A stretch of 64,000 bases of DNA from Microbacterium hydrocarbonoxydans (GTDB taxonomy: Bacteria; Actinomycetota; Actinomycetes; Actinomycetales; Microbacteriaceae): positions 372,001 to 436,000 of the forward strand of contig NZ_JYJB01000009.1 of assembly GCF_000956475.1 (NCBI RefSeq), given 5' to 3'. The notes beneath the pieces are model-generated. The model had not been told where the DNA came from, made no database searches, and saw nothing but the letters and a program-made list of their open reading frames with translations. Below, one piece after another: positions 26,388-35,663 of this stretch; position 1 is the first letter of the stretch; each line of letters begins with the position of its first letter. Position numbers and translations under genes: made by a program.

Positions 26388-27445
26388 CTTCGTGCTCCTT
26401 CGTGGATCGTGACGATGGTCTCTGTGGACGATGTCGACACGGGAGCCAGAGGGCGAATACGCCGACGCCCTCGCCGTGGCGCGTCCGATGACGAGATCGA
26501 ACGGGTGATGAGGAGATTCAGCAGCGAGATCGCGAGGATGATCAGCGCGAGTATCCAGCCGACAGCCGCGGCCTGGCCCAGGCGGTCCTGCCAGTCTCCG
26601 AATCCGAGGTTGTACAGGTACAGCACGACAGTCGTCCACTGCCCGTCTGCCCCGCCTTTGCCGCCGCTGGTGCCGCCGCCGTCGAACAGCCTCGCCTCGT
26701 CGAAGATCTCGAGCCCGCCGATAGTCATCGTGAGGATGACGAAGATCAGAGTGGGACGGATGCTGGGGATGGTGACCGAGAAGAACTGCCGGAGTCGTCC
26801 GGCGCCGTCGACCGTCGCCGCCTCGTAGTACTCGCGGGGCACGGCCTGCATCGCGGCGAGGAGGATGAGAGCGTTGTAGCCCGTCCAGCGGAAGACCACC
26901 ATGGATCCGATCGCGATGTGCGAGAGCATCCGCTCCTGGAAGAACGGCGATGCAGACTCGGTGAACAATCCGAGCGCGTGCAGGTTGGGAACCAGGACGC
27001 CGAACTGGCCGAAGAGCTGGCCGAAGATCAAGGACGTGGCCGCGGGCATCACGACGAACGGGATCAGGACGCTCATGCGCCAGAACGTGCGGGCGCGCAG
27101 GTTCTGATCGAGCACCGCCGCGATCAGAAGAGCGAGCGCGAGCTGAGGGAGCCCGCCCCAGAGGAAGATCGAGAAGGTGTTCTCGAGGGACCTCCAGAAC
27201 ATCGGCTGCTGCAGCACCCACACGAAGTTGTCGACGCCGACGAAGTCTCCCATCCCGGCGCGACGGTGCCAGTCGTGCAGCGCCACCACGATGTTGAACA
27301 GAAGGGGGAAGGCGCCGAAGATCGCGAAGACCACGAAGAACGGCGACACGTACAGATAAGGAGACACCTTGACGTCCCAGCGGGAGACGCGCTGACCCCA
27401 GCCCAGCCTTTTCACCGGGCGGGGTGCCACGGATTCACGAGCCAT
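26384..27445 (-). CDS. carbohydrate ABC transporter permease (MalF type)
   Basis: 353 residues, six or more predicted membrane helices, with the EAA-loop YYEAATVDGAGRLRQFFSVT of CUT1 sugar importers. The C-terminus after the last helix is an unusual Ser/Arg/Thr-rich tail of about 40 residues. The start is ATG 27445 (MARESVAPRP); upstream in-frame starts lie in the spacer behind the binding-protein gene. It forms a heterodimeric channel with the MalG-type product that follows in ATGA/GTGA overlap. Confidence 0.92.
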   Translation of the reverse strand: MARESVAPRPVKRLGWGQRVSRWDVKVSPYLYVSPFFVVFAIFGAFPLLFNIVVALHDWHRRAGMGDFVGVDNFVWVLQQPMFWRSLENTFSIFLWGGLPQLALALLIAAVLDQNLRARTFWRMSVLIPFVVMPAATSLIFGQLFGQFGVLVPNLHALGLFTESASPFFQERMLSHIAIGSMVVFRWTGYNALILLAAMQAVPREYYEAATVDGAGRLRQFFSVTIPSIRPTLIFVILTMTIGGLEIFDEARLFDGGGTSGGKGGADGQWTTVVLYLYNLGFGDWQDRLGQAAAVGWILALIILAISLLNLLITRSISSSDAPRRGRRRIRPLAPVSTSSTETIVTIHEGARR

Positions 27446-27525
27446 CGCTCGAACCTTTCGTCGGAGTTCTGAGTCGGAGACGGCCGTGACCCGTCCCGTG
27501 CTCGGACGGGTCACGGCCCGTAGCC

Positions 27526-28842
27526 TCACGGGGCGGTGTCGAAACCGAGGGCGTCGAACTCGCTGACGACCTTGTCCCATGCCTCTTCGGGTGTGGCTCC
27601 GCCCGCCTCGACGAGACTGATGCCCTCGGTGACGAGCGTCTGGATTCCTGCGAAGTTCTCACCACGGAACCCACCGGCTGCTGCGTCGCCGGCGGCTGCC
27701 GCCAGGTCGCCGTAGGTCGCTCCGACCTTCTGGCCACCGAAGAACTCGTTCTCGGTGTCGGCGATGTCAGGATTCGCGATGGCGTCGAGCTGCGAGGGGA
27801 ACTGACCGGTCGTGTGGAACCACTGCACCGCGGCCTCGGGTGAGGTGAGGTAGTCGGCGAGCTTGACCGCCCACGCGGTGTTCTTCCCCGTGGACGGTAC
27901 GGCGAAGAACGAGCCGCCCCAGTTGCCCCCGCCATCGGGGAAGGTCTCGGAGATGCGCCACCCGGGAACCCCGTCTGCATTCTCGGCGATGATCCCGGCC
28001 ATCCACGCCGGCGTCACGACGGTCGCCCACTGCTTGTTCTGGAAGCCTGCGCCCCAGTCGGAGTGTCCGATCGGAATCCCGGCCGAAATGCCGTCGGCGG
28101 CTGCCTCGGCGAACATCATGAACAGTTCCTTGACCTGCTCGTTGTCGGCCATCTCGTAGGGGTCGCCCGTCTCAGGATCTTCGAAGGCCGCCGGAAGCAG
28201 ATTGATCGCCGCTTGGAACGCACTGGAGAGGGAATCGATGTAGTAGTTGTCCGATGCGGCGACATACTGTCTGCCCGCATCGAGGAACGACTGCCACGTC
28301 GCGGCGTCGCCGCCGATGAAGCGGCTGAACGATGAATCGTCGGTCGCGACGCCCGCGGCGGTCATCATGTCCTGATTGAACGCGATGCCGAGAGGACCGA
28401 TGTCTGTGCCGTAGCCGGTGATCCGGCCGTCCACGGAGCCCTGATCGACCTTCCAATCGAGCCATCGGCCGGGGATCTCGGGCAGCTCCACCCAGTCCTC
28501 TGGGACCGCCATCATCTCGGTCCACCAGTCGAGTTCGATCAGGTGCACGTCGGAGAGGCCTGCGCCGTCGGAGGAGAGTCCGTTGCGCAGCACCGTCTGT
28601 GCCGATGCGCCGTCGGGGAACGAGTTGATGACGACCTCGATGCCGTACTCGTCTTCGAAGGAGTCCAGCAGGTCCTGCGGGAAGTCCATCCAGGCCGCGA
28701 CGGTGAGCTTGTCGGGCTTGTTCTGCTCGGTGGCTTCGCCACCGCCTCCGCCGGCTTCGGTCGACCCCGTGCAGGAGGTGAGGGTGAGGGTGGTGAGTGC
28801 GCCCGCGAGGAGGAGCGCTCCTATCCGGTTGCGTGCTCTCAT
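27526..28842 (-). CDS. extracellular sugar-binding lipoprotein of ABC importer
   Basis: 438 residues with a signal peptide and lipobox LTSC, lipid-anchored at C24, then a Gly/Glu linker and a cluster-1-type carbohydrate-binding fold (KLTVAAWMDFPQDLLDSFE, GIAFNQDMM, and the late GKNTAWAVKLADYLTSPEAA helix). It would capture an oligosaccharide outside the cell and deliver it to the two permeases. The linkage to a GH39 glycosidase points to xylo-oligosaccharides or a similar glycan; that is inference. An 80-base gap separates it from the first permease gene, often a site of differential mRNA stability. Confidence 0.92.
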   Translation of the reverse strand: MRARNRIGALLLAGALTTLTLTSCTGSTEAGGGGGEATEQNKPDKLTVAAWMDFPQDLLDSFEDEYGIEVVINSFPDGASAQTVLRNGLSSDGAGLSDVHLIELDWWTEMMAVPEDWVELPEIPGRWLDWKVDQGSVDGRITGYGTDIGPLGIAFNQDMMTAAGVATDDSSFSRFIGGDAATWQSFLDAGRQYVAASDNYYIDSLSSAFQAAINLLPAAFEDPETGDPYEMADNEQVKELFMMFAEAAADGISAGIPIGHSDWGAGFQNKQWATVVTPAWMAGIIAENADGVPGWRISETFPDGGGNWGGSFFAVPSTGKNTAWAVKLADYLTSPEAAVQWFHTTGQFPSQLDAIANPDIADTENEFFGGQKVGATYGDLAAAAGDAAAGGFRGENFAGIQTLVTEGISLVEAGGATPEEAWDKVVSEFDALGFDTAP

Positions 28843-28888
28843 GGTCTTGATGTCCTTCCGAAACGTCGTTGTCAGCGGTGATACGGGG

Positions 28889-30523
28889 TCAGGTGGTCGA
28901 AGGGGCCGCGATGGACATCACAGCCCACGGGGGGAGAGTGACATCGACCGTGAGGGTGCCGTTGTGGTCGACGACGAGCGTGCTCCGGTCGAGGTCGTCG
29001 GCGATCCTCATGAGCTCAGCCGTGTCCTCGCGCGTGGGGTTCAGAGGTTCGCCCCGACGCTGCCAGGCCCCGACCACGTTGCCGTGCTCCAGGTCGAGCG
29101 TCTCGACCTGGTAGACGTCGCCGGGCATCAGGCCCGTGATCCGATGATTGATCCGTCGCGCCGGCCCTTCCTCGGCGAGGCGATGTGCCTGCTGATGGCT
29201 GGCGGCATCGCCGACCGACCTGGAGCCCATCGAATCGGGGTAGTTGAAGAAGACCGCGGCGACGGCATCCTCTGCCGTCCGGGAGATGATCCCGTTCTCC
29301 GTCTGCAGGGCGACTCGGTCGCCGAGGCGGCCGAGCATGGCCATCGCATGGAACGTCGGCTTATGGATGCCCTGTTCGTTGATGAGCCCGAAGCCGCCAT
29401 GAAAGGGCCCTATTCCGCCGCCGCCCTCTTCGAAGATGTCGGTGAACGTCCAGTACGAGATCGAGTCCGCCACGTCGTGGCTCTGAAGCAGCGCACGCAC
29501 GATGTAGGTCGCCGCGAACACCGTGTCGTGCATGCGGTCGCGGCTCGATGGTGACGTCGACCACTCGGTGATGTGGATCGCGGCGTCTGGGTACGGCGAC
29601 TCGGCGATGAGCGCCTGCAGCAGCTCGAGATCTTTCCGCGTCGCGTCCCGGTCACGGCTGATGGAGCGTCCGACGCCCTGGGTATCGAACGCGTAATCCG
29701 TCGGGTACAGGTGCGTGGACAGGAAGTCGAGGGGGAGGTCCCGCGCGGCGCAGTAGTCCATGAGCTCGGAGATCCATACGGGCTTCCACGGGAGGTCCGA
29801 GGGGTCGAGAGCTTCGGCCGTGGGCGCTTCGACGGTCTTGTCGTGGTACTCGCCGTCGTATCGGGCGTCGGGAACGAACACGGACGACGAAGGACCGCCG
29901 ACGATGAGCGCGTCGTCGATCGCCTTCAGAGCGAGAGCCGTGGCCTCGTACAACTCGAAGTACTGTGCGCGGGTTCCCGTCCAGAAGTGCGGTACGAGGT
30001 TGGGCTCGTTCCACACCTCGAACGGCCAGGTGCGCACCTCGTCGATGCCGTAGCGATCGATCCAGTGCTGGACCGTGGCGGTGACGAGATCCGTCCACGC
30101 CTGCATGTCCTTCGGTGGACTGCAATGGGCGCCCCACCAGAAGACGGTCTCAGTCTGCGTCGCGAGCTCCCGCGGCATGAAGCCGAGCTCGACGAACGGA
30201 CGGGCTCCGCAATCGAGGATCGCGTCGAAGACCTTGTCGATGTAGGCGAAGGTGTACACCGGCTTCTCCAGCGGCGTCGCAGGTCCGAAGCCCCCGCCGT
30301 TCGACGTGCGGTACACGAACATGTCGTCGTGGAACAGGCCGTGAAAGCGCACGTGCCGAGCCCCCAGAGTCTGCACGACATCGCGGAACTGACTCTGCCA
30401 GTCGGCGCGCAGAGCTTCATTCGCGCGTCCGGCGCCGATGCATTCGCTCCAGATGTGCCTCAGTGGGGTGTCCGCCGAGGGCGATCCGTCGATGTGGAGT
30501 GCCTGAGGGGGTGCTGTCGGCAC
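28889..30523 (-). CDS. glycoside hydrolase family 39 (beta-xylosidase-like)
   Basis: 544 residues. The TIM-barrel catalytic residues are recognisable: acid/base E173 in FEVWNEPN and nucleophile E320 in IHITEWSTSP. Other GH39 marks are HVRFHGLFHDDM near residue 57 and the C-terminal beta domain. Retaining enzymes of this family release xylose or iduronate from non-reducing ends. No signal peptide is seen, so it should act inside the cell on imported oligosaccharides. The start is GTG 30523 because AAAGGAG lies seven bases upstream; ATG 30553 would add ten residues. It is first in the operon. Confidence 0.9.
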   Translation of the reverse strand: MPTAPPQALHIDGSPSADTPLRHIWSECIGAGRANEALRADWQSQFRDVVQTLGARHVRFHGLFHDDMFVYRTSNGGGFGPATPLEKPVYTFAYIDKVFDAILDCGARPFVELGFMPRELATQTETVFWWGAHCSPPKDMQAWTDLVTATVQHWIDRYGIDEVRTWPFEVWNEPNLVPHFWTGTRAQYFELYEATALALKAIDDALIVGGPSSSVFVPDARYDGEYHDKTVEAPTAEALDPSDLPWKPVWISELMDYCAARDLPLDFLSTHLYPTDYAFDTQGVGRSISRDRDATRKDLELLQALIAESPYPDAAIHITEWSTSPSSRDRMHDTVFAATYIVRALLQSHDVADSISYWTFTDIFEEGGGGIGPFHGGFGLINEQGIHKPTFHAMAMLGRLGDRVALQTENGIISRTAEDAVAAVFFNYPDSMGSRSVGDAASHQQAHRLAEEGPARRINHRITGLMPGDVYQVETLDLEHGNVVGAWQRRGEPLNPTREDTAELMRIADDLDRSTLVVDHNGTLTVDVTLPPWAVMSIAAPSTT

Positions 30524-30553
30524 GAAAGAGCTCCTTTGATCGTGAGATTCCAC

Positions 30554-30572
30554 TTGCGAAAAAGTTTCGCAA
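30554..30572. promoter_or_regulatory. putative LacI-type operator O1
   Basis: Perfect dyad TTGCGAAA-AAG-TTTCGCAA, 31 bases upstream of the GH39 GTG start. Its core CGAA-N5-TTCG recurs at O2 beside the lacI-type gene, as expected for one regulator controlling both divergent units. Confidence 0.7.
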
Positions 30573-30661
30573 CATGTATCGTGAGTTCATCGTAGGGATT
30601 CGTCTGTCCGGTGTCAACACGCGCGTGATTGCTGTGATCACCGTTGTCGAACAGGTAGGCT

Positions 30662-30681
30662 GTTACGAAACTAGTTCGAAC
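30662..30681. promoter_or_regulatory. putative LacI-type operator O2
   Basis: GTTACGAAACTAGTTCGAAC, an imperfect dyad with the same CGAA-N5-TTCG core as O1, 10 bases before the ATG of the LacI-type gene. Binding here would give autorepression. O1 and O2 centres are about 109 bases apart. Confidence 0.65.
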
Positions 30682-30691
30682 GGAGCTGTCG

Positions 30692-31783
30692 ATGGTTGAT
30701 GTACGGCGTCCACGCCGGTCGACCCTGTCCGACGTGGCCGAGGCGGTCGGCGTCTCGAAGGGCACGGTGTCGAAAGCGCTGAACGGGAGGGGGGACATCT
30801 CCGCGGAGACCCGCGAGCGCGTGCTCGCTGCCGTCTCCGAACTCGACTACCGGCCGACGACCCTGCCCGCCTCGATTTCGGCTCGCCGCTCTCTGGCCGT
30901 CGTCTTCGACCTGCCCGCCTCGCCGTACATACTCGGAGTGCTGCAGGGAGTGCTGGCCGCGGCCGCGGCCGCCGAGGTGGATCTGCTGACCTGCCTCGCT
31001 CCGGAGCGAGCCTCTCGTGGGCACCGCACGACGGCGCGGGAATGGATCGCCGATCGTCAGGTCTCCGGCGTCGCCGGGATCATCGGGCTCACCCTCTCCT
31101 ATCCGGACGGCCTGATCGAGGCCGCGCACAATGTGGATCTTCCGTTCGTCATCGTCGATCCCGTCGACACCAGCCGACGCAGCATGGTCAGCGTCGGCTC
31201 CAGCAACTGGGCCGGTGCCCGCACCGCGACCGAGCATCTGATCGCGATGGGGCATGAGCGCATCGCCTGGATCGGCGGTCCCGAGTCCTCGGGCGCCGCC
31301 CGCGATCGCCTTTATGGATACCAGGCGGCGCTGGATGCGGCTGGCCTGACGGTCGACCCCTTCCTGGTCAGGTCTGCGCAGTTCGCCGTGGAAGCCGGAC
31401 GTGAGCATGCGCGCGAACTGCTCAGTGCGCCTGAGCCGCCCACGGCGATCATGGCGGCTGATGACGAGATCGCGGTAGGTGTACTCGCCACGGCGCATGA
31501 GCTCGGCGTTCGCGTTCCTGGCCAGCTGAGTGTCACCGGATTCGACGACACCCCGCAGGCGGCGTGGACGACGCCTCCGCTCACCACGGTGCACCAGCAC
31601 CTCGAGGGTATGGGGGCGATGGCCGTTCAGACCATCCTGACCATGGCCGATGGCGGGCGTCCGTCATCCCGGCACATCGAACTCGCGACGTCGCTCACCG
31701 TGCGCGACAGCACAGCGCCGCCGCCGCCTCAGACGGTGCCGTACAGCCTGTCTCCGGCGTCGCCGAGGCCGGGAACGATGTAG
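30692..31783 (+). CDS. LacI family transcriptional repressor
   Basis: 363 residues. The N-terminal helix-turn-helix [20 protein letters not shown] (11-30) and the hinge region lead into a periplasmic-binding-protein-like sensor ([36 protein letters not shown]). It most likely represses the divergent GH39/ABC operon until its sugar ligand is present. Two matching operators lie in the intergenic region. The last ~18 codons overlap the converging upp gene by 55 bases, and the tail (Pro/Ser rich) is beyond the conserved fold. Confidence 0.92.
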   Translation: MVDVRRPRRSTLSDVAEAVGVSKGTVSKALNGRGDISAETRERVLAAVSELDYRPTTLPASISARRSLAVVFDLPASPYILGVLQGVLAAAAAAEVDLLTCLAPERASRGHRTTAREWIADRQVSGVAGIIGLTLSYPDGLIEAAHNVDLPFVIVDPVDTSRRSMVSVGSSNWAGARTATEHLIAMGHERIAWIGGPESSGAARDRLYGYQAALDAAGLTVDPFLVRSAQFAVEAGREHARELLSAPEPPTAIMAADDEIAVGVLATAHELGVRVPGQLSVTGFDDTPQAAWTTPPLTTVHQHLEGMGAMAVQTILTMADGGRPSSRHIELATSLTVRDSTAPPPPQTVPYSLSPASPRPGTM

Positions 31784-32361
31784 CCCTTCTCGTTGAGGCG
31801 CTCATCGAGTGCACCAAGCACGAGGGTCACGTTCCGGTCGCCGACCAGCTGCTCGATCGCGGCCACGCCCTCCGGGGTGCCGAGGAGGCAGATCGCCGTG
31901 ACGTCTTCTGCTCCGCGGTCGAACAGGAACTGGATCGCGGCGGCGAGCGAGCCGCCGGTCGCGAGCATCGGATCGATCGCGAAGCACTGACGGTCGCTGA
32001 GGTCGTCGGGCAGACGCTCGGCGTAGGTCGTGGGCTCGAACGTCGTCTCATCGCGGACCATGCCGAGGAATCCCACCTCGGCGGTCGGCAGCAGCTTGAC
32101 GAGGCCTTCGAGCATGCCGAGACCCGCACGCAGGATCGGGACGACGATCGGGCGAGGCTCCGACAGCTTGACGCCGGTCGTCGTGGTCACCGGCGTCTTG
32201 ATCTCGATCGGGGTGACCTTGACGTTGCGGGTCGCCTCATAGGCGAGCAGGGTCACGAGCTCCTCGGTGAGCTGGCGGAACAGCGGCGACGACGTGCGCT
32301 CATCGCGCAGGACCGACAGCTTCGCTGTGATGAGGGGGTGGTCGGCCACGTGAACGCGCAT
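31729..32361 (-). CDS. upp: uracil phosphoribosyltransferase
   Basis: Salvages uracil with PRPP to give UMP. 210 residues; the PRPP loop is DPMLATGGS (130-138), with upstream [14 protein letters not shown] and the C-terminal GDRLYGT ending typical of Upp. ATG 32361. It converges with the LacI-type gene (55-base overlap) and is divergent from tadA with a 68-base gap that must hold both promoters. Confidence 0.97.
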   Translation of the reverse strand: MRVHVADHPLITAKLSVLRDERTSSPLFRQLTEELVTLLAYEATRNVKVTPIEIKTPVTTTTGVKLSEPRPIVVPILRAGLGMLEGLVKLLPTAEVGFLGMVRDETTFEPTTYAERLPDDLSDRQCFAIDPMLATGGSLAAAIQFLFDRGAEDVTAICLLGTPEGVAAIEQLVGDRNVTLVLGALDERLNEKGYIVPGLGDAGDRLYGTV

Positions 32362-32429
32362 GACTCCAGGCTATCCGACGCAGGAGCTTTCGCCGATGCC
32401 CGGTCATGCGGGAGCGGTACGGTGGTGGG

Positions 32430-32885
32430 GTGAGCGCAGGCGACGAACAGGGGATGCTGCGCTCCCTCGCGCTCGCCGCCGAGGCCGCTGCTGCGGATGA
32501 GATCCCCGTTGGCGCGGTCGTGCTCGATGCCGAAGGACGCATCATCGCGGAGGGGCGCAACAGCCGAGAGGTCACGAACGATCCGACGGGGCACGCCGAG
32601 GTGAACGCGCTGCGAGGCGCCGCGGCATCCCTCCACTCCTGGAATCTCGAGGGCTGCACCCTGGTGGTCACGCTTGAGCCCTGCGTGATGTGCGCCGGTG
32701 CGATCCTGCAATCGCACATCTCGCGCGTCGTGTTCGGTGCCTGGGACGACAAGGCAGGAGCGGCCGGCTCGATGTACGACCTGCTGCGCGACCGTCGGCT
32801 GCCCTACCGTGCAGAGGTCATCGGGGGAGTCGAGGCGGATGCGGCCGGGGCCCTGCTGCGGGACTTCTTCGGGTCACGTCGCTGA
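32430..32885 (+). CDS. tadA: tRNA-specific adenosine deaminase
   Basis: Deaminates A34 of tRNA-Arg(ACG) to inosine. 151 residues; the zinc site and proton shuttle are H55-A-E57 in TGHAEVN and PCVMC with C85 and C88. GAWDDKAGAAGS and the C-terminal LLRDFF helix are as in bacterial TadA. GTG 32430 is preferred because it falls just before the conserved helix; an in-frame start at 32406 is less likely. Confidence 0.95.
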   Translation: MSAGDEQGMLRSLALAAEAAAADEIPVGAVVLDAEGRIIAEGRNSREVTNDPTGHAEVNALRGAAASLHSWNLEGCTLVVTLEPCVMCAGAILQSHISRVVFGAWDDKAGAAGSMYDLLRDRRLPYRAEVIGGVEADAAGALLRDFFGSRR

Positions 32886-32900
32886 GAACGCGCGCACCGC

Positions 32901-33785
32901 TCAGCGTGTCACTGCATCCGTCAGCCGCGCGACCAGCGTGAGGTATCCCTGCGCCCGCTCGTCGAAGTAACCGGGATGCCGGATGCCCCGCTCATCGATG
33001 GCCGTCTGCGACGCGTGCCCTTCGACCGCGACGCCCATCACGAGGTCGCCGTCCACGCCCGGCGCCTCACCGCCGTCGCAGTCGTAGACGACGACACCGC
33101 GAAGGTCGCGGGGATCGATCGGATGGTGACCGAGCCGTCCGAGGGGCGCCGTGCCGTCGCCTGCGCCCTCGGTCGCGTAGACGACCACCTCTCCGTCGGC
33201 GATCGCGGACTCGATCGCCGCACCGGCGGCATGCGTGACTCCCGCCGAGGCGATCGCGAAAGCGGTGCGCACCTTGTCGGCGATGTTCAGCGCGAACATC
33301 TCGCCGAGGAGAGTCGTCGAGTACGAGTAGGTGACCACGGCGATGTGCCCGCGCGGGTTGCGGTCGGCGAGACGATCGATGTCGACAGCGAGGCGGGCAG
33401 CGCCTATCGTGGCGTGCTTGGTCGCGAGGACGCTGGTCTGCGTGCCGGAGTCCCAGCCGAACCAGACGATGGTCGCGATCGCGCGCGGTTCGCCGCGCAC
33501 GACGCACGAGCGGATCACGTCCGCGCACAGGCGCTGCGCGGCATCCGCCCATCCGGGCAATGCGGAGAGGTCGGTCTCCATGCCGTGCAGCAGGTACACG
33601 ACGAGGTCAGCAGCCAGCGGGTCTCCGAACGCGATGACCGCGTACGGACGGTCGCCGGCGATCCAGAAGGACTCGAGCCGCGCCTGCGGATCGCGATCGA
33701 GCACGCTCTGCACGATGCGCGCCTTCGCCAGCGTCTCCGCGGGCAGGTCGGCGCGTGCAAGCGCCTCGTGCAGATCGCGCAGCAC
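32901..33785 (-). CDS. putative alpha/beta hydrolase (DUF1023-like)
   Basis: 294 residues resembling actinobacterial alpha/beta-hydrolase proteins of the DUF1023 type. The region HIAVVTYSYSTTLLGEM, near residues 147-163, sits where the nucleophile elbow (usually GHSxGS) is found, but the first Gly/His are replaced by Tyr-Ser-Tyr-Ser. A downstream GVEGHASQTAID may hold the catalytic His. There is no signal peptide. Substrate unknown. It follows the cation-efflux gene by 2 bases on the minus strand and so is likely co-transcribed with it. Confidence 0.6.
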   Translation of the reverse strand: MLRDLHEALARADLPAETLAKARIVQSVLDRDPQARLESFWIAGDRPYAVIAFGDPLAADLVVYLLHGMETDLSALPGWADAAQRLCADVIRSCVVRGEPRAIATIVWFGWDSGTQTSVLATKHATIGAARLAVDIDRLADRNPRGHIAVVTYSYSTTLLGEMFALNIADKVRTAFAIASAGVTHAAGAAIESAIADGEVVVYATEGAGDGTAPLGRLGHHPIDPRDLRGVVVYDCDGGEAPGVDGDLVMGVAVEGHASQTAIDERGIRHPGYFDERAQGYLTLVARLTDAVTR

Positions 33786-33787
33786 GT

Positions 33788-34759
33788 TCAGTCGGAGGAC
33801 TTCAGAACGAACACGTCGGTCGACGGCTGCGGATCGATCGCCGGACGGTAGACGTCGGGCTCGATGTAGACGACGCGTGCGACCGGCACGGCCTCGCGGA
33901 TGCGGGCTTCGATCGCGTCGATGTCGTCGGCCACCTCACGAAGAGGCTTGTTCGAATTCATCGCGATCTTCGCAGCCACCATGAGCTCGTCAGGGCCGAG
34001 GTACAGCGTCTTCATGTGGATGATCTTCTCGATCTCGTCGCCCGCGCCGATCGCATCGACGATGCGGTCGTAGTCCGCCTGGCTGGCTCCCTCGCCGACC
34101 AGGAGGCTCTTGGTCTCGACACCGAGCACGATCGCGATCACCACGAGCAGCACGCCGATCATGATCGTCCCGAGAGCGTCGAACAGCGGATTGCCTGTCA
34201 GCACGGTGAGCCCGACTCCGAGCAGCGCGAACGCGAGGCCGATCAGCGCCCCGGTGTCCTCCAGCAGCACGACCGGCAGCTCCGGCGCCTTCGCGCGGCG
34301 CACGAACGACACCCACGACTGCCCCTTCTCGCGCACCTGGTTGCTCTCCCGCACAGCCGTGCGCAGCGAGAAGCCCTCGAGCGCGATCGAGATCACCAGC
34401 ACCACGATGGGCAGCCACCACCAGGCAGGGTCGAGCGCGTGCGGCTCGCGGATCTTCTCGATGCCCTCGTAGATCGCGAACACGCCGCCGACCGAGAACA
34501 GGATGATCGAGACCACGAAGGCCGACACGTACCGTTCGCGTCCGTAGCCGAAGGGATGCTCGCGGTCGGCATCGCGCTTGGCGCGGTTTCCGCCGAACAT
34601 CAGCAGCAGCTGGTTGCCGGAATCGGCGACCGAGTGGATGGCCTCGGCGAGCATGGATGCCGAGCCGGAGAGCGCCGCCGCGATGAACTTCGCGAGAGCG
34701 ATGCCCATGTTGGCCAGGAACGCTGCGACGATGGCCTTGCTGCCTCCGGATGCACTCAT
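33788..34759 (-). CDS. cation diffusion facilitator family transporter
   Basis: 323-residue CDF protein. Six predicted helices, with the helix 2 metal-site region SMLAEAIHSVADSGNQLLL and the conserved HPFGYGRERY after it. The last ~100 residues form a cytoplasmic domain. The usual HxxxD pair is present as H42 and D46 (HSVAD). Such proteins export Zn, Mn, Fe or Co by proton antiport; the metal cannot be named here. It is divergent from proC with a 59-base spacer. Confidence 0.88.
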   Translation of the reverse strand: MSASGGSKAIVAAFLANMGIALAKFIAAALSGSASMLAEAIHSVADSGNQLLLMFGGNRAKRDADREHPFGYGRERYVSAFVVSIILFSVGGVFAIYEGIEKIREPHALDPAWWWLPIVVLVISIALEGFSLRTAVRESNQVREKGQSWVSFVRRAKAPELPVVLLEDTGALIGLAFALLGVGLTVLTGNPLFDALGTIMIGVLLVVIAIVLGVETKSLLVGEGASQADYDRIVDAIGAGDEIEKIIHMKTLYLGPDELMVAAKIAMNSNKPLREVADDIDAIEARIREAVPVARVVYIEPDVYRPAIDPQPSTDVFVLKSSD

Positions 34760-34818
34760 GGAACGAGTCTAGATCGCCGCCCCGATCGATCAGGTGGAGC
34801 CCGCCGTAGGATGACGAC

Positions 34819-35658
34819 ATGGCTGATTCTCTTCCCGCTCTCGCTTTTCTCGGTGCTGGATCGATGGGGGGAGCGATCCTCCGCGGAGTCGTGGCCTCGG
34901 GCATCGCGATCGACGGCGGCATCACCGCCACCAACCGCTCCTCCGACAGCGCTGCGGCACTCGCGGGGCTGCCCGGTGTGACGAGCATCGCCCTAGAGGG
35001 TCAGCCCGACGGCAACCTCGACGCCGCAGCGTCCGCCGGAGTCGTCATCGTGGGAGTGAAGCCGGCGATGGTCCCCGATCTGCTGCGTGAGATCGCCCCG
35101 CAGCTGGTGCCGGAGACGATCATCGTCAGCGTGGCCGCCGGCGTGACTCTGCAGACGTTCGCCGATGCGCTGGGCGCAGATGCCCGCGTCATCCGCTCGA
35201 TGCCGAACACCCCCGCGACAGTCGGCAAGGCCGTCACGGGGCTCGCGGTCGGAGCATCCGTGACCGCCGATGACCTCGCAGTCGTCCGTCGCCTCTTCGA
35301 GACCGTCGGAGCGGTGATCGAGGTGCCCGAGTCGCAGATCGACGCGCTGTCGACGATTTCGGGATCGGGCCCTGCCTACGTCTTCCTCCTCATCGAGGAG
35401 CTCACCCGCGCCGCGATCGGCATGGGTTTCGCCGAGGCGGATGCGCGACTCATGGCGGAGCAGACCTTCATCGGCGCCACGGCGCTGCTCGACGCGTCCG
35501 GTGAGGAGCCCGCCGAGCTGCGCCGTCGCGTCACGAGCCCCAAGGGCACCACGGAGCGGGCGATCGCAGTCCTGCAGAACGCGCACCTCGATCGCACATT
35601 CGCGGATGCCGCGGCCGCCGCGCTCGTGCGCGCCAAGGAGCTCGCCGCCGGAATCTGA
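34819..35658 (+). CDS. proC: pyrroline-5-carboxylate reductase
   Basis: Last step of proline synthesis, reducing P5C with NAD(P)H. 279 residues: dinucleotide-binding LAFLGAGSMGGAIL at the N-terminus, IRSMPNTPATVGKAVTGLA in the middle, and the C-terminal signature ALSTISGSGPAYVFLLIEEL with the dimerisation helices after it. Length and motif order are standard. ATG 34819. It stands alone and converges on an ABC permease with a 5-base gap. Confidence 0.96.
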   Translation: MADSLPALAFLGAGSMGGAILRGVVASGIAIDGGITATNRSSDSAAALAGLPGVTSIALEGQPDGNLDAAASAGVVIVGVKPAMVPDLLREIAPQLVPETIIVSVAAGVTLQTFADALGADARVIRSMPNTPATVGKAVTGLAVGASVTADDLAVVRRLFETVGAVIEVPESQIDALSTISGSGPAYVFLLIEELTRAAIGMGFAEADARLMAEQTFIGATALLDASGEEPAELRRRVTSPKGTTERAIAVLQNAHLDRTFADAAAAALVRAKELAAGI

Positions 35659-35663
35659 TTCCG

